Assembly: GCF_029839275.1 (NCBI RefSeq)
Contig: NZ_JAOCAH010000003.1
Span: 417,948-481,947 of the forward strand
Length of the DNA stretch: 64,000 bases
Reading direction: 5' to 3'
DNA from: Pseudomonas sp. GD03944
GTDB taxonomy: Bacteria > Pseudomonadota > Gammaproteobacteria > Pseudomonadales > Pseudomonadaceae
The position numbers and the translations under genes are program-made. A model generated the notes under the pieces. It did not search any database, was not told the DNA's origin, and saw nothing but the letters and a program-made list of their open reading frames with translations. Position 1 is the first letter of the stretch. The number at the start of each line of letters is the position of its first letter. This document shows positions 43,972-52,847 of this stretch, one piece after another.

Positions 43972-44884
43972 ATTCACCGCGCCCGCCGCCGATCAGCCAC
44001 TGCTGCGCCGCGTACTGCGCGGCCTGCTGCGGGTGCTGTTCCGTGGCCTGGTGCGCCCGCCGATGCCGATTGGCGGGCAGCGTCTGGTCATCACTCTGCT
44101 GACCGCCATCACCCCACCGCAGCGGGGTGTGACCCGCACCCCGGGCAGCCTTGCCGGCCTGGCCTGCGAATGGCATCGCCCGGTGGCACCGAGTGCCCAT
44201 GTGCTGCTGTACCTGCACGGCGGTGCCTTCATCATCGGCGGGCCCCACACCCACCGGGCGATCTGCGGCAGCCTGGCCAAGCGCGGTCAGTTCAATGTGT
44301 GCGCCCTGGATTACCGGCTGGCCCCGGAGCATCCATTCCCGGCGGCCCGCGACGATGCGGTCGCCGCCTACCAGGCGTTGCTCGAGGCGGGTTATCTGCC
44401 AGAGCAGATTGCCATCGGCGGCGACTCGGCCGGGGGCAACCTCAGCCTGGTGACCGCCTTGCGCCTGCGCGACCTAGGGTTGCCCGTGCCGGCGGCGTTG
44501 GTGTGCTTTTCGCCCTCCACCGATTGCAGCGGCGAACGGATGCACCAGCCACCGGCGGGCGATCCGCTGCTCAACCGGCTGTGGGTGGAACAGGCCATGG
44601 ACCTGTACTGCCCGGCCGATCTGCCGCGCAACGACCCGGCCATTTCGCCGCTGTACGCCGACCTGCAGGGATTGCCGCCGGTGCTGATCCAGGTCGGCGA
44701 GGACGAAATCCTGCTCAACGACAGTCTGCGTTTCACCGAGCGTGCCACGGCCGCCGGGGTCACGGTGCGGCTGGAGCGTTATCCGGACCTGTGGCACGTG
44801 TTCCAGGCCCACGCCGGTGTGCTCAAGGCGGCGGACCGTGCGCTGAGCCGCGTGGCGGACTTCCTGCGTGAGCGAGGTTTCTGA
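43955..44884 (+). CDS. Alpha/beta hydrolase, hormone-sensitive lipase family
   Basis: 309 residues. HGGAFIIG oxyanion motif near residue 89, nucleophile GDSAGG, acid in VGEDEILL, His in DLWHVFQ. An esterase of this type would hydrolyse the ester formed by the preceding monooxygenase. Start overlaps that gene by 17 bp; stop is one base before the next ATG. Confidence 0.93.
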   Translation: MTASAEFTAPAADQPLLRRVLRGLLRVLFRGLVRPPMPIGGQRLVITLLTAITPPQRGVTRTPGSLAGLACEWHRPVAPSAHVLLYLHGGAFIIGGPHTHRAICGSLAKRGQFNVCALDYRLAPEHPFPAARDDAVAAYQALLEAGYLPEQIAIGGDSAGGNLSLVTALRLRDLGLPVPAALVCFSPSTDCSGERMHQPPAGDPLLNRLWVEQAMDLYCPADLPRNDPAISPLYADLQGLPPVLIQVGEDEILLNDSLRFTERATAAGVTVRLERYPDLWHVFQAHAGVLKAADRALSRVADFLRERGF

Positions 44885-44885
44885 G

Positions 44886-45644
44886 ATGCCGAATATCCTG
44901 ATTACCGGTGCGGCATCGGGTATTGGTGCCGCCACGGCCCGGCTGTTCCATGCCCGGGGCTGGCAGGTGGGGCTGGTGGACATCGACGTCGCCGGCCTGG
45001 CCGCCTTGTCCGGAGAGCTGGGCGGCGCCTGGCACGCCGCGCTGGATGTTTGCGACGTGGCGGCGGTGCAGGGCGCCCTGGCGGATTTCTGCAGCCGGCA
45101 CGACGGCCAGCTGCGCCTGTTGTTCAACGGCGCCGGCATTCTGCGCTGCGGCCACTTCGAAGCGATCGACCAGGCCGAGCATGCCCGCATCCTGCAGATC
45201 AACGTGCTGGGCCTGCTCAACGTCACCCATGCAGCCTTCGCTTACCTCAAGCGCACGCCGCAGGCCCAGGTGATCAACATGGGCTCGGCATCCGGGGTAT
45301 ACGGTGCGCCGTTCCTGGCCAGCTATTCGGCCAGCAAGTTCGCCGTGCGCGGCCTGACCGAAGCGCTGGAGCTGGAGTGGGAGCGCCATGGCATCCGGGT
45401 CGGCGACCTGATGCCGCCGTTCGTGAGCACGCCCATGGTGGCCAGCCAGCAGTTCCGGGTGCCGGCCATGGACCGCCTGGGCGTTACCCTGGAGGCAGCG
45501 GACATCGCCGAAGCCGCCTGGCAGCAGATGCAGCAACCCCGGGTACACCGGCCGATCAGCCTGTCATTCAAGCTGCTGTACTGGTCCGGGCAAATTTCTC
45601 CGGCCTGGCTGACGCGCCTGATCATGCGCAGATTGAGCTGCTAA
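44886..45644 (+). CDS. Short-chain dehydrogenase/reductase of the BVMO operon
   Basis: 252 residues. LITGAASGIGAAT at the N-terminus, DID after beta-2 (NAD preference), FNGAGI (variant of NNAG), catalytic Ser in NMGSASG and YSASK. Third gene of the operon; logically oxidises an alcohol to the ketone used by the monooxygenase. A GTG at 44868 inside the esterase gene is an alternative start. Followed by 294 bp with only a weak hairpin (ATCGAGC/GCTCGAT, 45819-45839). Confidence 0.92.
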   Translation: MPNILITGAASGIGAATARLFHARGWQVGLVDIDVAGLAALSGELGGAWHAALDVCDVAAVQGALADFCSRHDGQLRLLFNGAGILRCGHFEAIDQAEHARILQINVLGLLNVTHAAFAYLKRTPQAQVINMGSASGVYGAPFLASYSASKFAVRGLTEALELEWERHGIRVGDLMPPFVSTPMVASQQFRVPAMDRLGVTLEAADIAEAAWQQMQQPRVHRPISLSFKLLYWSGQISPAWLTRLIMRRLSC

Positions 45645-45938
45645 AAGCACTGAAAAGTCCATCTGCGGCGGGCTACCGCCCGTCGCTGCCCCTCCCGGCG
45701 TTCCAGCCGGCCTTCGACAAACCCGCCCCACACGCACTACCCTGAAAGAGACGGTTCCGGGTCGTTAGCCAATGGCCCGACGTCCACCAGCCCTGGCTAC
45801 AGGTCTGGCTTATGACATATCGAGCAGCAGTCGCTCGATTCTCAGGCGTCGCCTTCACGGGTGGCGCAACACCGCCAAGGTACTGGCGGTTGCAATGGGA
45901 AAGCGGTTAATCCATCCATCGCATGAGGAGACAGGTTC

Positions 45939-46280
45939 ATGAGCACAGCCTTGCACAATGATGTCAGCACCAACGTGTTGCAGCGGATGAAAGAGGGCGG
46001 TTTCGATTTCTCTAGCGTCCACCCCATCGAGTTCTACGCCATCTTCCCCGACGAGGAACGTGCCCGGATGGCAACACGCAATTTCCGCGGCGAATCCCTG
46101 CATACCCTGGTCACCGAGCGTGATGACGGTGCCTGGAACCTGCAGGTCAGCAAAGTCATGTACGCCACCCACGCCGGAATCGGCGACTTCGAGCAGAACA
46201 TGGAGTCGGTCGTTGTGCCCCTGGGCGGTACCCTCGATGGCTGGGGCGTGACCCAGGAGGTCAAGGGTCTGCGTCCCTGA
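45939..46280 (+). CDS. rraB: RraB-like ribonuclease E inhibitor family protein
   Basis: 113 residues, acidic. VLQRMKEGGFDFSSVHPIEFYAIFPDEE and GTLDGWGV match the RraB fold family (PF06877), members of which bind RNase E and alter mRNA decay. GAGGAG precedes the ATG. Single gene followed by a hairpin. Whether it truly acts on RNase E here is not shown. Confidence 0.8.
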   Translation: MSTALHNDVSTNVLQRMKEGGFDFSSVHPIEFYAIFPDEERARMATRNFRGESLHTLVTERDDGAWNLQVSKVMYATHAGIGDFEQNMESVVVPLGGTLDGWGVTQEVKGLRP

Positions 46281-46705
46281 ACCACCCCAGCGCGCCGGCA
46301 CCGCATGGCCGGCGCGCTGGGGCCGATGCCTCTCTGTCCAGCGCTGCCCGTCAGGGCTGTTGTCCTGCTGGAAACAACCTGCAAAACACTGATTCCGCGG
46401 CTGTGCGAAGCGTCCGAACCCGGCTTTCGCCTCGCTTGCGAGGCGCTTCATGGGTGGTCTGCACCCGGCAAGCGCAGCGCAATCTCCACTCACGGGGGAA
46501 ACTATTCGGCGTTTGCAGTCTCAACAAAAGAACCGTAACGGCGTGCTGCCGTTTGGGGCACGACACGTACCGCCAGGGCACAGCGCTGCCCCATGCGGGT
46601 GCGAGGCGTTTTGAAGGCATACCCAATGCCTTGATTCAAAAGGAATAAGCCCGCTGGCTCGGGCTTTGCAGCACCCCGGTATACCCGGGTGACAAGGAGT
46701 ACGGT
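46281..46705. other. 425-bp intergenic region with hairpins before the Anbu operon
   Basis: Contains a long GC hairpin CCAGCGCGCCGGC/GCCGGCGCGCTGG (46288-46320) without a T-tract, a short GCCTCGC/GCGAGGC hairpin (46435 region) and AAGCCCG/CGGGCTT (46647-46666). No convincing gene; the open frames on the minus strand look like read-through noise. The Anbu operon promoter must lie here, but no clear -35/-10 pair was found. Confidence 0.5.
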
Positions 46706-48115
46706 ATGGCCCGCACCTTTTTTGACGAGATGTACCTGCCGAACGGGGACTGCCGCCCGCATTACCGGGAGTTCTCCCGCTGGCTGGCGCAAACCCCCAC
46801 GGACCTCCTGGCCCAGCGCCGCCGCGAGGCCGATCTGCTGTTTCACCGGGCTGGCATCACCTTCACGCTGTACGGCGACGACCAGGGCACCGAACGCCTG
46901 ATTCCCTTCGACATCATTCCGCGCAGCATTCCGGCCAGCGAATGGCGCATCGTCGAGCGCGGCTGCATCCAGCGGGTGCAGGCGTTGAACATGTTCCTCG
47001 CCGACCTCTACCACGACCAGCGCATCATCAAGGCCGGCATCATTCCCGCCGAGCAGGTGCTGGCCAACGAGGGCTACCAGCTGGCGATGCAGGGCCTGGA
47101 CCTGCACCGCGACCTGTATGCGCACATCGCCGGGGTCGACCTGGTGCGCGACGGCGACGGCACCTACTACGTGCTCGAAGACAACCTGCGCACCCCGAGC
47201 GGCGTGAGCTACATGCTCGAAGACCGCAAGATGATGATGCGCCTGTTCCCCGAGCTGTTCGCCGCCCAGCGCGTGGCGCCGATCGACCATTACCCCAGCC
47301 TGCTGCTCGACACCCTCAAGAGCTCCAGCCCGCTGGACAACCCCAACGTGGTGGTGCTCACCCCGGGGCGTTTCAACAGCGCCTATTTCGAGCACGCCTT
47401 CTTGGCCCGGGAGATGGGCGTGGAGCTGGTGGAAGGGGCGGACCTGTTCGTGCGTGACGACAAGGTGTTCATGCGCACCACCGCCGGCGCGCGCCAGGTA
47501 GACGTGATCTACCGCCGCCTGGACGACGCCTTCCTCGACCCGCTGGCCTTCAATCCCGATTCGATGCTCGGTGTGCCCGGGCTGCTGTCCACCTACCGCT
47601 CCGGCAACGTGGTGCTGGCCAACGCCATCGGCACCGGGGTGGCGGACGACAAATCCATCTACCCCTACGTGGGCGAGATGATCCGCTTCTACCTGGACGA
47701 AGAGCCGATCCTCAAGAACGTACCCACCTGGCAGTGCCGCAAGCCCGACGAGCTGTCCCACGTGCTGGCCAACCTGCCGGAGCTGGTGGTCAAGGAAGCC
47801 CAGGGCTCCGGCGGCTACGGCATGCTGGTGGGCCCGGCGGCGAGCAGGGCGGAAATCGAAGCCTTCCGCGCCCGGCTGATCGCCCGGCCCGAGGCCTACA
47901 TCGCGCAGCCGACGCTGTGCCTGTCCACCTGCCCGACCTTCGTCGAGAACGGTATCGCGCCGCGCCACATCGACCTGCGGCCCTTCGTCCTCTCCGGCCG
48001 CGAAACCCGCCTGGTGCCGGGCGGCCTGACCCGGGTGGCGCTGCGCGAAGGCTCGCTGGTGGTCAACTCGTCCCAGGGCGGCGGAACCAAGGACACCTGG
48101 GTGGTGGAGGACTGA
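46706..48115 (+). CDS. Circularly permuted ATP-grasp type 2 protein of the Anbu operon
   Basis: 469 residues, DUF404/DUF407 arrangement. FERGCIQRVQALNMFL-like segment, YVLEDNLRTPSGVSYMLEDR near residue 155, LVVKEAQGSGGYGM and RHIDLRPFVL are the conserved ATP-grasp pieces. Such enzymes are predicted to form amide bonds between amino acids or peptides. AAGGAG upstream. First gene of a tight operon (2 bp to the next), co-inherited with Anbu in many proteobacteria. Confidence 0.94.
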   Translation: MARTFFDEMYLPNGDCRPHYREFSRWLAQTPTDLLAQRRREADLLFHRAGITFTLYGDDQGTERLIPFDIIPRSIPASEWRIVERGCIQRVQALNMFLADLYHDQRIIKAGIIPAEQVLANEGYQLAMQGLDLHRDLYAHIAGVDLVRDGDGTYYVLEDNLRTPSGVSYMLEDRKMMMRLFPELFAAQRVAPIDHYPSLLLDTLKSSSPLDNPNVVVLTPGRFNSAYFEHAFLAREMGVELVEGADLFVRDDKVFMRTTAGARQVDVIYRRLDDAFLDPLAFNPDSMLGVPGLLSTYRSGNVVLANAIGTGVADDKSIYPYVGEMIRFYLDEEPILKNVPTWQCRKPDELSHVLANLPELVVKEAQGSGGYGMLVGPAASRAEIEAFRARLIARPEAYIAQPTLCLSTCPTFVENGIAPRHIDLRPFVLSGRETRLVPGGLTRVALREGSLVVNSSQGGGTKDTWVVED

Positions 48116-48117
48116 CC

Positions 48118-49068
48118 ATGCTGAGTAGAACCGCCTCTGACCTGTACTGGATGTCGCGCTACCTGGAGCGTGCGGAAAACCTCGCACGCATGCTCGACGT
48201 CAGCTACTCGCTGTCGCTGATGCCCCAGGACGACCGTGGCGACGGCCTCGACGAACTGGCGCTGCCGCTGATGATCACCGGCACCCTGGACGAATACCTG
48301 AACCGCCACGGCCAGATGCATGCCGAACGCATGCTGCACTTCTTCGCCCTCGATGCGGAAAACCCGGCCAGCATCTACTGCTGCCTGCAGGCCGCGCGGA
48401 CCAACGCCCACGCCGTGCGCGGGCGGATCACCGCCGACATGTGGGAGAACATCAACGCCACCTGGCTGGAAATCCGCGGGATTTCCGAGCAGGGCCTGGG
48501 GCGCTACGGCATCAGCCGCTTCTGCGAATGGGTAAAGGAACGCTCCCACCTGTTCCGCGGCGCCACATTCGGCACCATCATGCGCGGCGACCCGTACCGC
48601 TTCATCCGCCTGGGCACCTTCATCGAGCGCGCCGACAACACCCTGCGCCTGCTCGATGCGCGCTACGAAATGCTCGGCGAGGACATCGACGAAGTGGAGG
48701 GGCTCCAGGCCCGCAGCTACTACCAGTGGACCGCCTTGCTCCGCGCGTTGTCGTCGTTCGAGGCCTTCGCGGAGATCTACCGGGGCTCGCCGGGCACACG
48801 CAAGGTGTCCGAATTGCTGCTCCTGCGTCCGGAGGTGCCGCGCTCGCTGCGCGCCTGCATGGACGAACTGAACCAGATGCTCGCCAGCCTGCCGGGGGAG
48901 AACGGTCGCCCGGCCCAGCGCATGGCCGCCGAGCTGGAAGCGCGCCTGCGCTACACCAGCATCGACGAGGTGCTGGATGCCGGGCTGCACGCCTGGCTGA
49001 CCGATTTCATCCTGCTGGTTCGCCAGTTGGGCCAAGCCATCCAAAGTTCCTACCTGGAGGTCGCATGA
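48118..49068 (+). CDS. Alpha-E domain protein
   Basis: 316 residues, helical alpha-E domain (DUF403). MLSRTASDLYWMSRYLERAENLARMLD at the start is diagnostic; further conserved FIRLGTFIERADNTLRLLDARY. Biochemical role unknown; always found with circularly permuted ATP-grasp proteins. Its stop overlaps the next gene's ATG (ATGA). Confidence 0.95.
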   Translation: MLSRTASDLYWMSRYLERAENLARMLDVSYSLSLMPQDDRGDGLDELALPLMITGTLDEYLNRHGQMHAERMLHFFALDAENPASIYCCLQAARTNAHAVRGRITADMWENINATWLEIRGISEQGLGRYGISRFCEWVKERSHLFRGATFGTIMRGDPYRFIRLGTFIERADNTLRLLDARYEMLGEDIDEVEGLQARSYYQWTALLRALSSFEAFAEIYRGSPGTRKVSELLLLRPEVPRSLRACMDELNQMLASLPGENGRPAQRMAAELEARLRYTSIDEVLDAGLHAWLTDFILLVRQLGQAIQSSYLEVA

Positions 49069-49862
49069 GACTGTCCATTCGTCACGACACCACCTACCAC
49101 TATGACGACCAGGTGCGCGGGAGCATCCAGTACCTGCGCCTGACGCCCCACGACAGCGAGCGCCAGCAGGTGCTCAACTGGCAGCTCAACCTGCCGCGCC
49201 CGGTGCGGGCCCAGCTCGACCCCTACGGCAACATCCTGCATGTGCTGACCCTGGAAGAGCCGCACGAGTCGCTGGTCATCGGCGCCCGCGGGCTGGTGGA
49301 GATCGACGAGCGCCGCGAGGCCGAGCACGAAGCGCAGTCGGCCTTGCCGTTTTTGCGCTACACCCGCCTGACCCAGCCCGACGAGGCCTTGCGCGAGTTC
49401 GCCAGCGCGCAATGCAAGAGCCGCCGCGACCGCAACGGCCTGATCGACCTCATGCATGCGCTGCACGAGCACATCAGCCACCGCCCCGGGGCCAACGTCT
49501 CCGAGGCCAGCGCCGCGCAGGCCTTCGCCGACCGCCAGGGCGTTGGTCAGGACCAGGCCCATGCCTTCCTGGCCTGCAGCCGCAGCCTGGGCATTCCGGC
49601 GCGCTACGTGTCGGGCTACGTGTACACCCGTAGCCAGGACCACCTGGCCAGCCACGCCTGGGCCGAAGCCTGGCTTGATGGCGCCTGGTACAGCTTCGAC
49701 GTCACCAATTGCCTGGCCAGACCGGAACGCCACCTGAAACTGGCGGTCGGACTGGATTACCTGGATGCCTGCCCGGTCAGGGGCATGCGTCGCGGGGATG
49801 GCATCGAAAAACTGCACGCGCACGTCGATTTCGCCCCGTTACTCCAGGTGCAGGAGCAGTAA
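49065..49862 (+). CDS. Transglutaminase-like protein with catalytic Cys replaced by Gly
   Basis: 265 residues. N-terminal bacterial transglutaminase-associated beta domain (MRLSIRHDTTYHYDDQV) and core domain. Triad His197 (SHAWAEAWLDG) and Asp212 (SFDVTN) are present, but the nucleophile motif reads GVGQDQAHAF instead of GVCQDxAH: Gly161 (codon GGT at 49545-49547, one base from TGT Cys). The rest of the motif and GIPARYVSGY are intact. It lies in the conserved Anbu operon where the homologue normally keeps the Cys. Confidence 0.92.
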   Translation: MRLSIRHDTTYHYDDQVRGSIQYLRLTPHDSERQQVLNWQLNLPRPVRAQLDPYGNILHVLTLEEPHESLVIGARGLVEIDERREAEHEAQSALPFLRYTRLTQPDEALREFASAQCKSRRDRNGLIDLMHALHEHISHRPGANVSEASAAQAFADRQGVGQDQAHAFLACSRSLGIPARYVSGYVYTRSQDHLASHAWAEAWLDGAWYSFDVTNCLARPERHLKLAVGLDYLDACPVRGMRRGDGIEKLHAHVDFAPLLQVQEQ

Positions 49863-49931
49863 CCCGGACGGGCAACTCATCCACGGCCCCTTACTGCCGC
49901 GAACACAGGCCGTGTACAGAGGAAAAAGACC

Positions 49932-50666
49932 ATGACCTATTGTGTGGCCATGAACCTGCCAGAGGGCCAGGTTTTCATCTCCGATTCACGCACCAACGCC
50001 GGTGTCGACCACATCGCGATCTTCCGCAAACTGCACCTGTTCGGCGTCGAGGGCGAGCGGGTGCTGGTGCTGCAGAGCGCCGGCAACCTCGCCACCTCGC
50101 AGTCGGTGGTCAGCCTGTTGCGCCAGCGCCTGCAGAGCGACGGGGTGAACCTGCACAACGTCCCCAACCTGTTTGCCGCCGCCACGCTGGTGGGCGACAC
50201 CATGCGCGAGGTGCTTGAGCGCGACGGCGATTCTTCGCTGGTGCAGGGCATCGACCTGAGTTGCTCATTCCTGCTGGGCGGGCAGATCCAGGGCGAACCG
50301 CCGGCGCTGTACAACCTGTACCCGCAGGGCAACTTCATTTCCTCGACAGACGACACACCGTACTTCCAGATCGGCGAGAGCAAGTACGGCAAGCCGATCC
50401 TCGACCGCTCCCTGGACCACCGCAGCAGCTTGTCCCACGCGCTGCGCTGCGGGCTGATGTCCTTCGACTCGACCATTCGCAGCAACCTGTCGGTGGGCAT
50501 GCCCCTGGACCTGATGGTCTATCGCGCCGACAGCCTGTCGATCCCGCAAGGGTTCCGGGTGGAAGAGGGGGATCCGTACTTCGAGAGCATCCGCAAGCAG
50601 TGGGGCGATGGCCTGCGTGAGTTGCTCGGGCAGTTGCCACCGCCGCCGGACGACTACTGGACCTGA
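49932..50666 (+). CDS. Anbu, proteasome-like peptidase
   Basis: 244 residues. Ntn-hydrolase related to HslV and the proteasome beta subunit. Thr2 becomes the N-terminal nucleophile after Met removal; Asp18 (ISDSR) and Lys33 (FRKLHLF) complete the expected site. No propeptide. Conserved QSAGNLATSQSV and YPQGNFISSTDDTPYFQIGE. Anbu forms ring or lock-washer assemblies; substrate unknown. Encoded 69 bp after the transglutaminase-like gene, GAGG upstream. Its last 13 bp overlap the convergent cytochrome gene. Confidence 0.94.
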   Translation: MTYCVAMNLPEGQVFISDSRTNAGVDHIAIFRKLHLFGVEGERVLVLQSAGNLATSQSVVSLLRQRLQSDGVNLHNVPNLFAAATLVGDTMREVLERDGDSSLVQGIDLSCSFLLGGQIQGEPPALYNLYPQGNFISSTDDTPYFQIGESKYGKPILDRSLDHRSSLSHALRCGLMSFDSTIRSNLSVGMPLDLMVYRADSLSIPQGFRVEEGDPYFESIRKQWGDGLRELLGQLPPPPDDYWT

Positions 50667-51469
50667 ACCTTGCGCCCGGCCATGTGCCGCAGGTAGGCCA
50701 CGAGCTGTTGCAGGTCGTGGTCGTTCAACACCGCACGGCTGAAGCCGGGCATGCGCCCCTCGGGCCAACGGCGCAGTTGCTGCGGGTCGCGGATGTAGCG
50801 TTGCAGGAAGTCGCCGGCGAAGTACTCGGTGGGGTTGTAGGGAATGTTCAAGTCCGGCCCGAACTGGGCATCACCGGCGCCGTTCAATCGGTGACAGGCC
50901 AGGCAGTGTTTCTGAAAGTGAGCCAGCCCAGCCTGCACCTCGGTGCTGGCATCGGCCGCTGGCAGCAGCGCCGGGAAGCGTTCGGTGACCGGAGCCAGGG
51001 TACGGATCGTCGCCACCTGGAACGGCCACTGCTCGGGGCCGATGTCGCCGGCCTGCGAGTCTTGCCACACCAGGTAGAACGGCCCGGCACTGGGACGACC
51101 CGCCGTACGGGGCGGCCAGGGCTGCGCCGGGTCTTCCACCGCCAGCCAGGCCACCGCGCCCCGGTCGTTCAGCAGCGGTGCAGCAGGTATCTCGGCGGCA
51201 AAGCCGTCCTCGGCCACCACCTGGATGTGATCACCCGCCGTGACGCCCTCCAGCAGTACGCGCACGGGGACCGCGCGGTAGGTCATGTCGCGTTTGTAGC
51301 TGACGTCCTGCTCGATGGAGATGTCGTGCGCCTGCGGGTGTCGCAGCAGGTCGGCGGTGCGCCATTGGTGGGTCTTGCCGTGGAGTTCCAGGTGCAGCTC
51401 TGCAGCGATGGCGGGGGTGGCGCCTGCCAGCATCAAGGCCAGCAGGGCGCCGACGATCAGTGCGCTCAA
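50654..51469 (-). CDS. Periplasmic cytochrome c with N-terminal sulfite-oxidase-like domain
   Basis: 271 residues. Signal peptide (to AIAA, residue about 23), N-terminal beta-rich domain (ELHLELHGKTHQWRTADLL ... FYLVWQDS) resembling the molybdopterin-oxidoreductase fold without its Cys, then class I cytochrome c with CLACH and Met ligand in RMPGFS. Proposed start is TTG 51469, overlapping the rhodanese stop by 4 bp (TTGA); no better-placed ATG precedes the signal peptide. Electron partner unknown. Confidence 0.82.
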   Translation of the reverse strand: MSALIVGALLALMLAGATPAIAAELHLELHGKTHQWRTADLLRHPQAHDISIEQDVSYKRDMTYRAVPVRVLLEGVTAGDHIQVVAEDGFAAEIPAAPLLNDRGAVAWLAVEDPAQPWPPRTAGRPSAGPFYLVWQDSQAGDIGPEQWPFQVATIRTLAPVTERFPALLPAADASTEVQAGLAHFQKHCLACHRLNGAGDAQFGPDLNIPYNPTEYFAGDFLQRYIRDPQQLRRWPEGRMPGFSRAVLNDHDLQQLVAYLRHMAGRKVQVQ

Positions 51470-51825
51470 TCCTGTTGCTCCAGCACCTGGCTCAGTTCCT
51501 CGTAGCCGCCGGCGTTGATCACCTGCGTATACCCCTCGGCCGCCAGGGCGTCCTGGGCATTGCTGGAACGGCGGCCGCTGCGGCAGTAGAGCACGATGGG
51601 CGTGTTCTTGTCGGGGGCCAGGGTGGCGATGTGTTCGACGATCGCCTCGGGATCGACGCGGGTGGCGCCGGGCAGGGCGCCTTCGGCGAACTCTTCCGGG
51701 GTGCGCACGTCGATCAAGACCGCATCCGGTTCGAGCAGGGCATTGAGGGCGGCGTCCTGGTCGACCTCGGCGGCACTCAGGGGCAGGGCAGTCAGCAGGG
51801 CGAAGACAGCGACAAGCGTGCGCAT
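51466..51825 (-). CDS. Periplasmic rhodanese-like sulfurtransferase
   Basis: 119 residues. Signal peptide MRTLVAVFALLTALPLSAAE, rhodanese domain with LIDVRTPEEFAEGALPGA and active-site loop CRSGRRS. AAGGAGG five bases before ATG 51825. Translationally coupled to the cytochrome c gene, suggesting a shared periplasmic sulfur or redox task. Confidence 0.92.
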   Translation of the reverse strand: MRTLVAVFALLTALPLSAAEVDQDAALNALLEPDAVLIDVRTPEEFAEGALPGATRVDPEAIVEHIATLAPDKNTPIVLYCRSGRRSSNAQDALAAEGYTQVINAGGYEELSQVLEQQD

Positions 51826-51920
51826 AAGAACCTCCTTGGCAGGTATCAACAGACCCTAGCACATTGCCGAGCACTGTCGCAGACGGCTAGCATGGGCGTT
51901 TTGCGCAGGGAGACCGTGGC

Positions 51921-52808
51921 ATGCTGGCCGAGTTGTTCGCCGTACTGGCGCCGGTGCTGATCGGAGCGGGGATCGGCTTTGGCTGGGCCCGCAGCGGCCA
52001 GGCCTACCCGACGGATTTTATCGCACGCCTGGTGCTCAATATCGGCACGCCGTGCCTGGTGCTCTCGACCCTGAGCCGCGCCGATATCGACCCGCATTCG
52101 TTCGGCCAGATGGCCCTGGGCTGCGCCCTGGTCACCGCGCTGATGGGCTGCATCGGCCTGGCGTTCAGCCGCCTGACCCGCCAGGACTGGCGTGTGCTGG
52201 TCCCGGCCTACCTGTTCCCCAATTCCGGCAACATGGGCCTGCCGATCAGCCTCTATGCATTCGGCGAAGCGGGGCTGGCCCTGTCGGTGGCGTTCTTCCT
52301 GGCGCTGGCGGTGGCGCAGTTCAGCGTCGGCCTGGTGATGTCCGGCGGTCCCCAGGCGTGGAAGAAGCTGTTTCGCAACCCGATCCTGATCAGCCTGGTG
52401 CTGGCGTTGCCCATCGTGATCTTCGACCTCGACCTGCCGCGCTGGCTGGACAACAGCGTGAGCCTGCTCGGCGGCATGACCATTCCCCTGATGCTCATCA
52501 CCCTGGGCGTGTCCCTGGCCAGCATCCACCTGAAACACGTCGGCAGCGGCCTGCTGCTGGGCGGCCTGCGCATACTCTGTGGGGCGGCGGTGGGTTGGGG
52601 AATCGGCCTGGCGCTGGCGTTGCCGCCATTGGCCCATGGCGTGCTGGTGGTGCAGTCGGCAATGCCGGTGGCGGTGTTCAACTACTTGTTCGCGGTCCAG
52701 GCCAATCGCTCGCCGGAGCAGGTCGCCAGCCTGGTGATGTGCTCCACCTTACTGGCGTTCGTGCTGTTGCCGGTATTGCTCGCGGTGTTGATGCCCGCAC
52801 TGCGCTAG
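51921..52808 (+). CDS. AEC (auxin efflux carrier) family transporter
   Basis: 295 residues, ten hydrophobic helices with FPNSGNMGLPISLYAF as the first helix-break motif and SAMPVAVFNYLFA as the second. Inner-membrane carrier of an organic acid such as malate or malonate; substrate unknown. AGGGAG before ATG. Divergent from the rhodanese gene. Confidence 0.9.
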   Translation: MLAELFAVLAPVLIGAGIGFGWARSGQAYPTDFIARLVLNIGTPCLVLSTLSRADIDPHSFGQMALGCALVTALMGCIGLAFSRLTRQDWRVLVPAYLFPNSGNMGLPISLYAFGEAGLALSVAFFLALAVAQFSVGLVMSGGPQAWKKLFRNPILISLVLALPIVIFDLDLPRWLDNSVSLLGGMTIPLMLITLGVSLASIHLKHVGSGLLLGGLRILCGAAVGWGIGLALALPPLAHGVLVVQSAMPVAVFNYLFAVQANRSPEQVASLVMCSTLLAFVLLPVLLAVLMPALR

Positions 52809-52847
52809 CCGCGCTACGGCGCTGCGCAGTACAGGGTGAGTGAAGAG

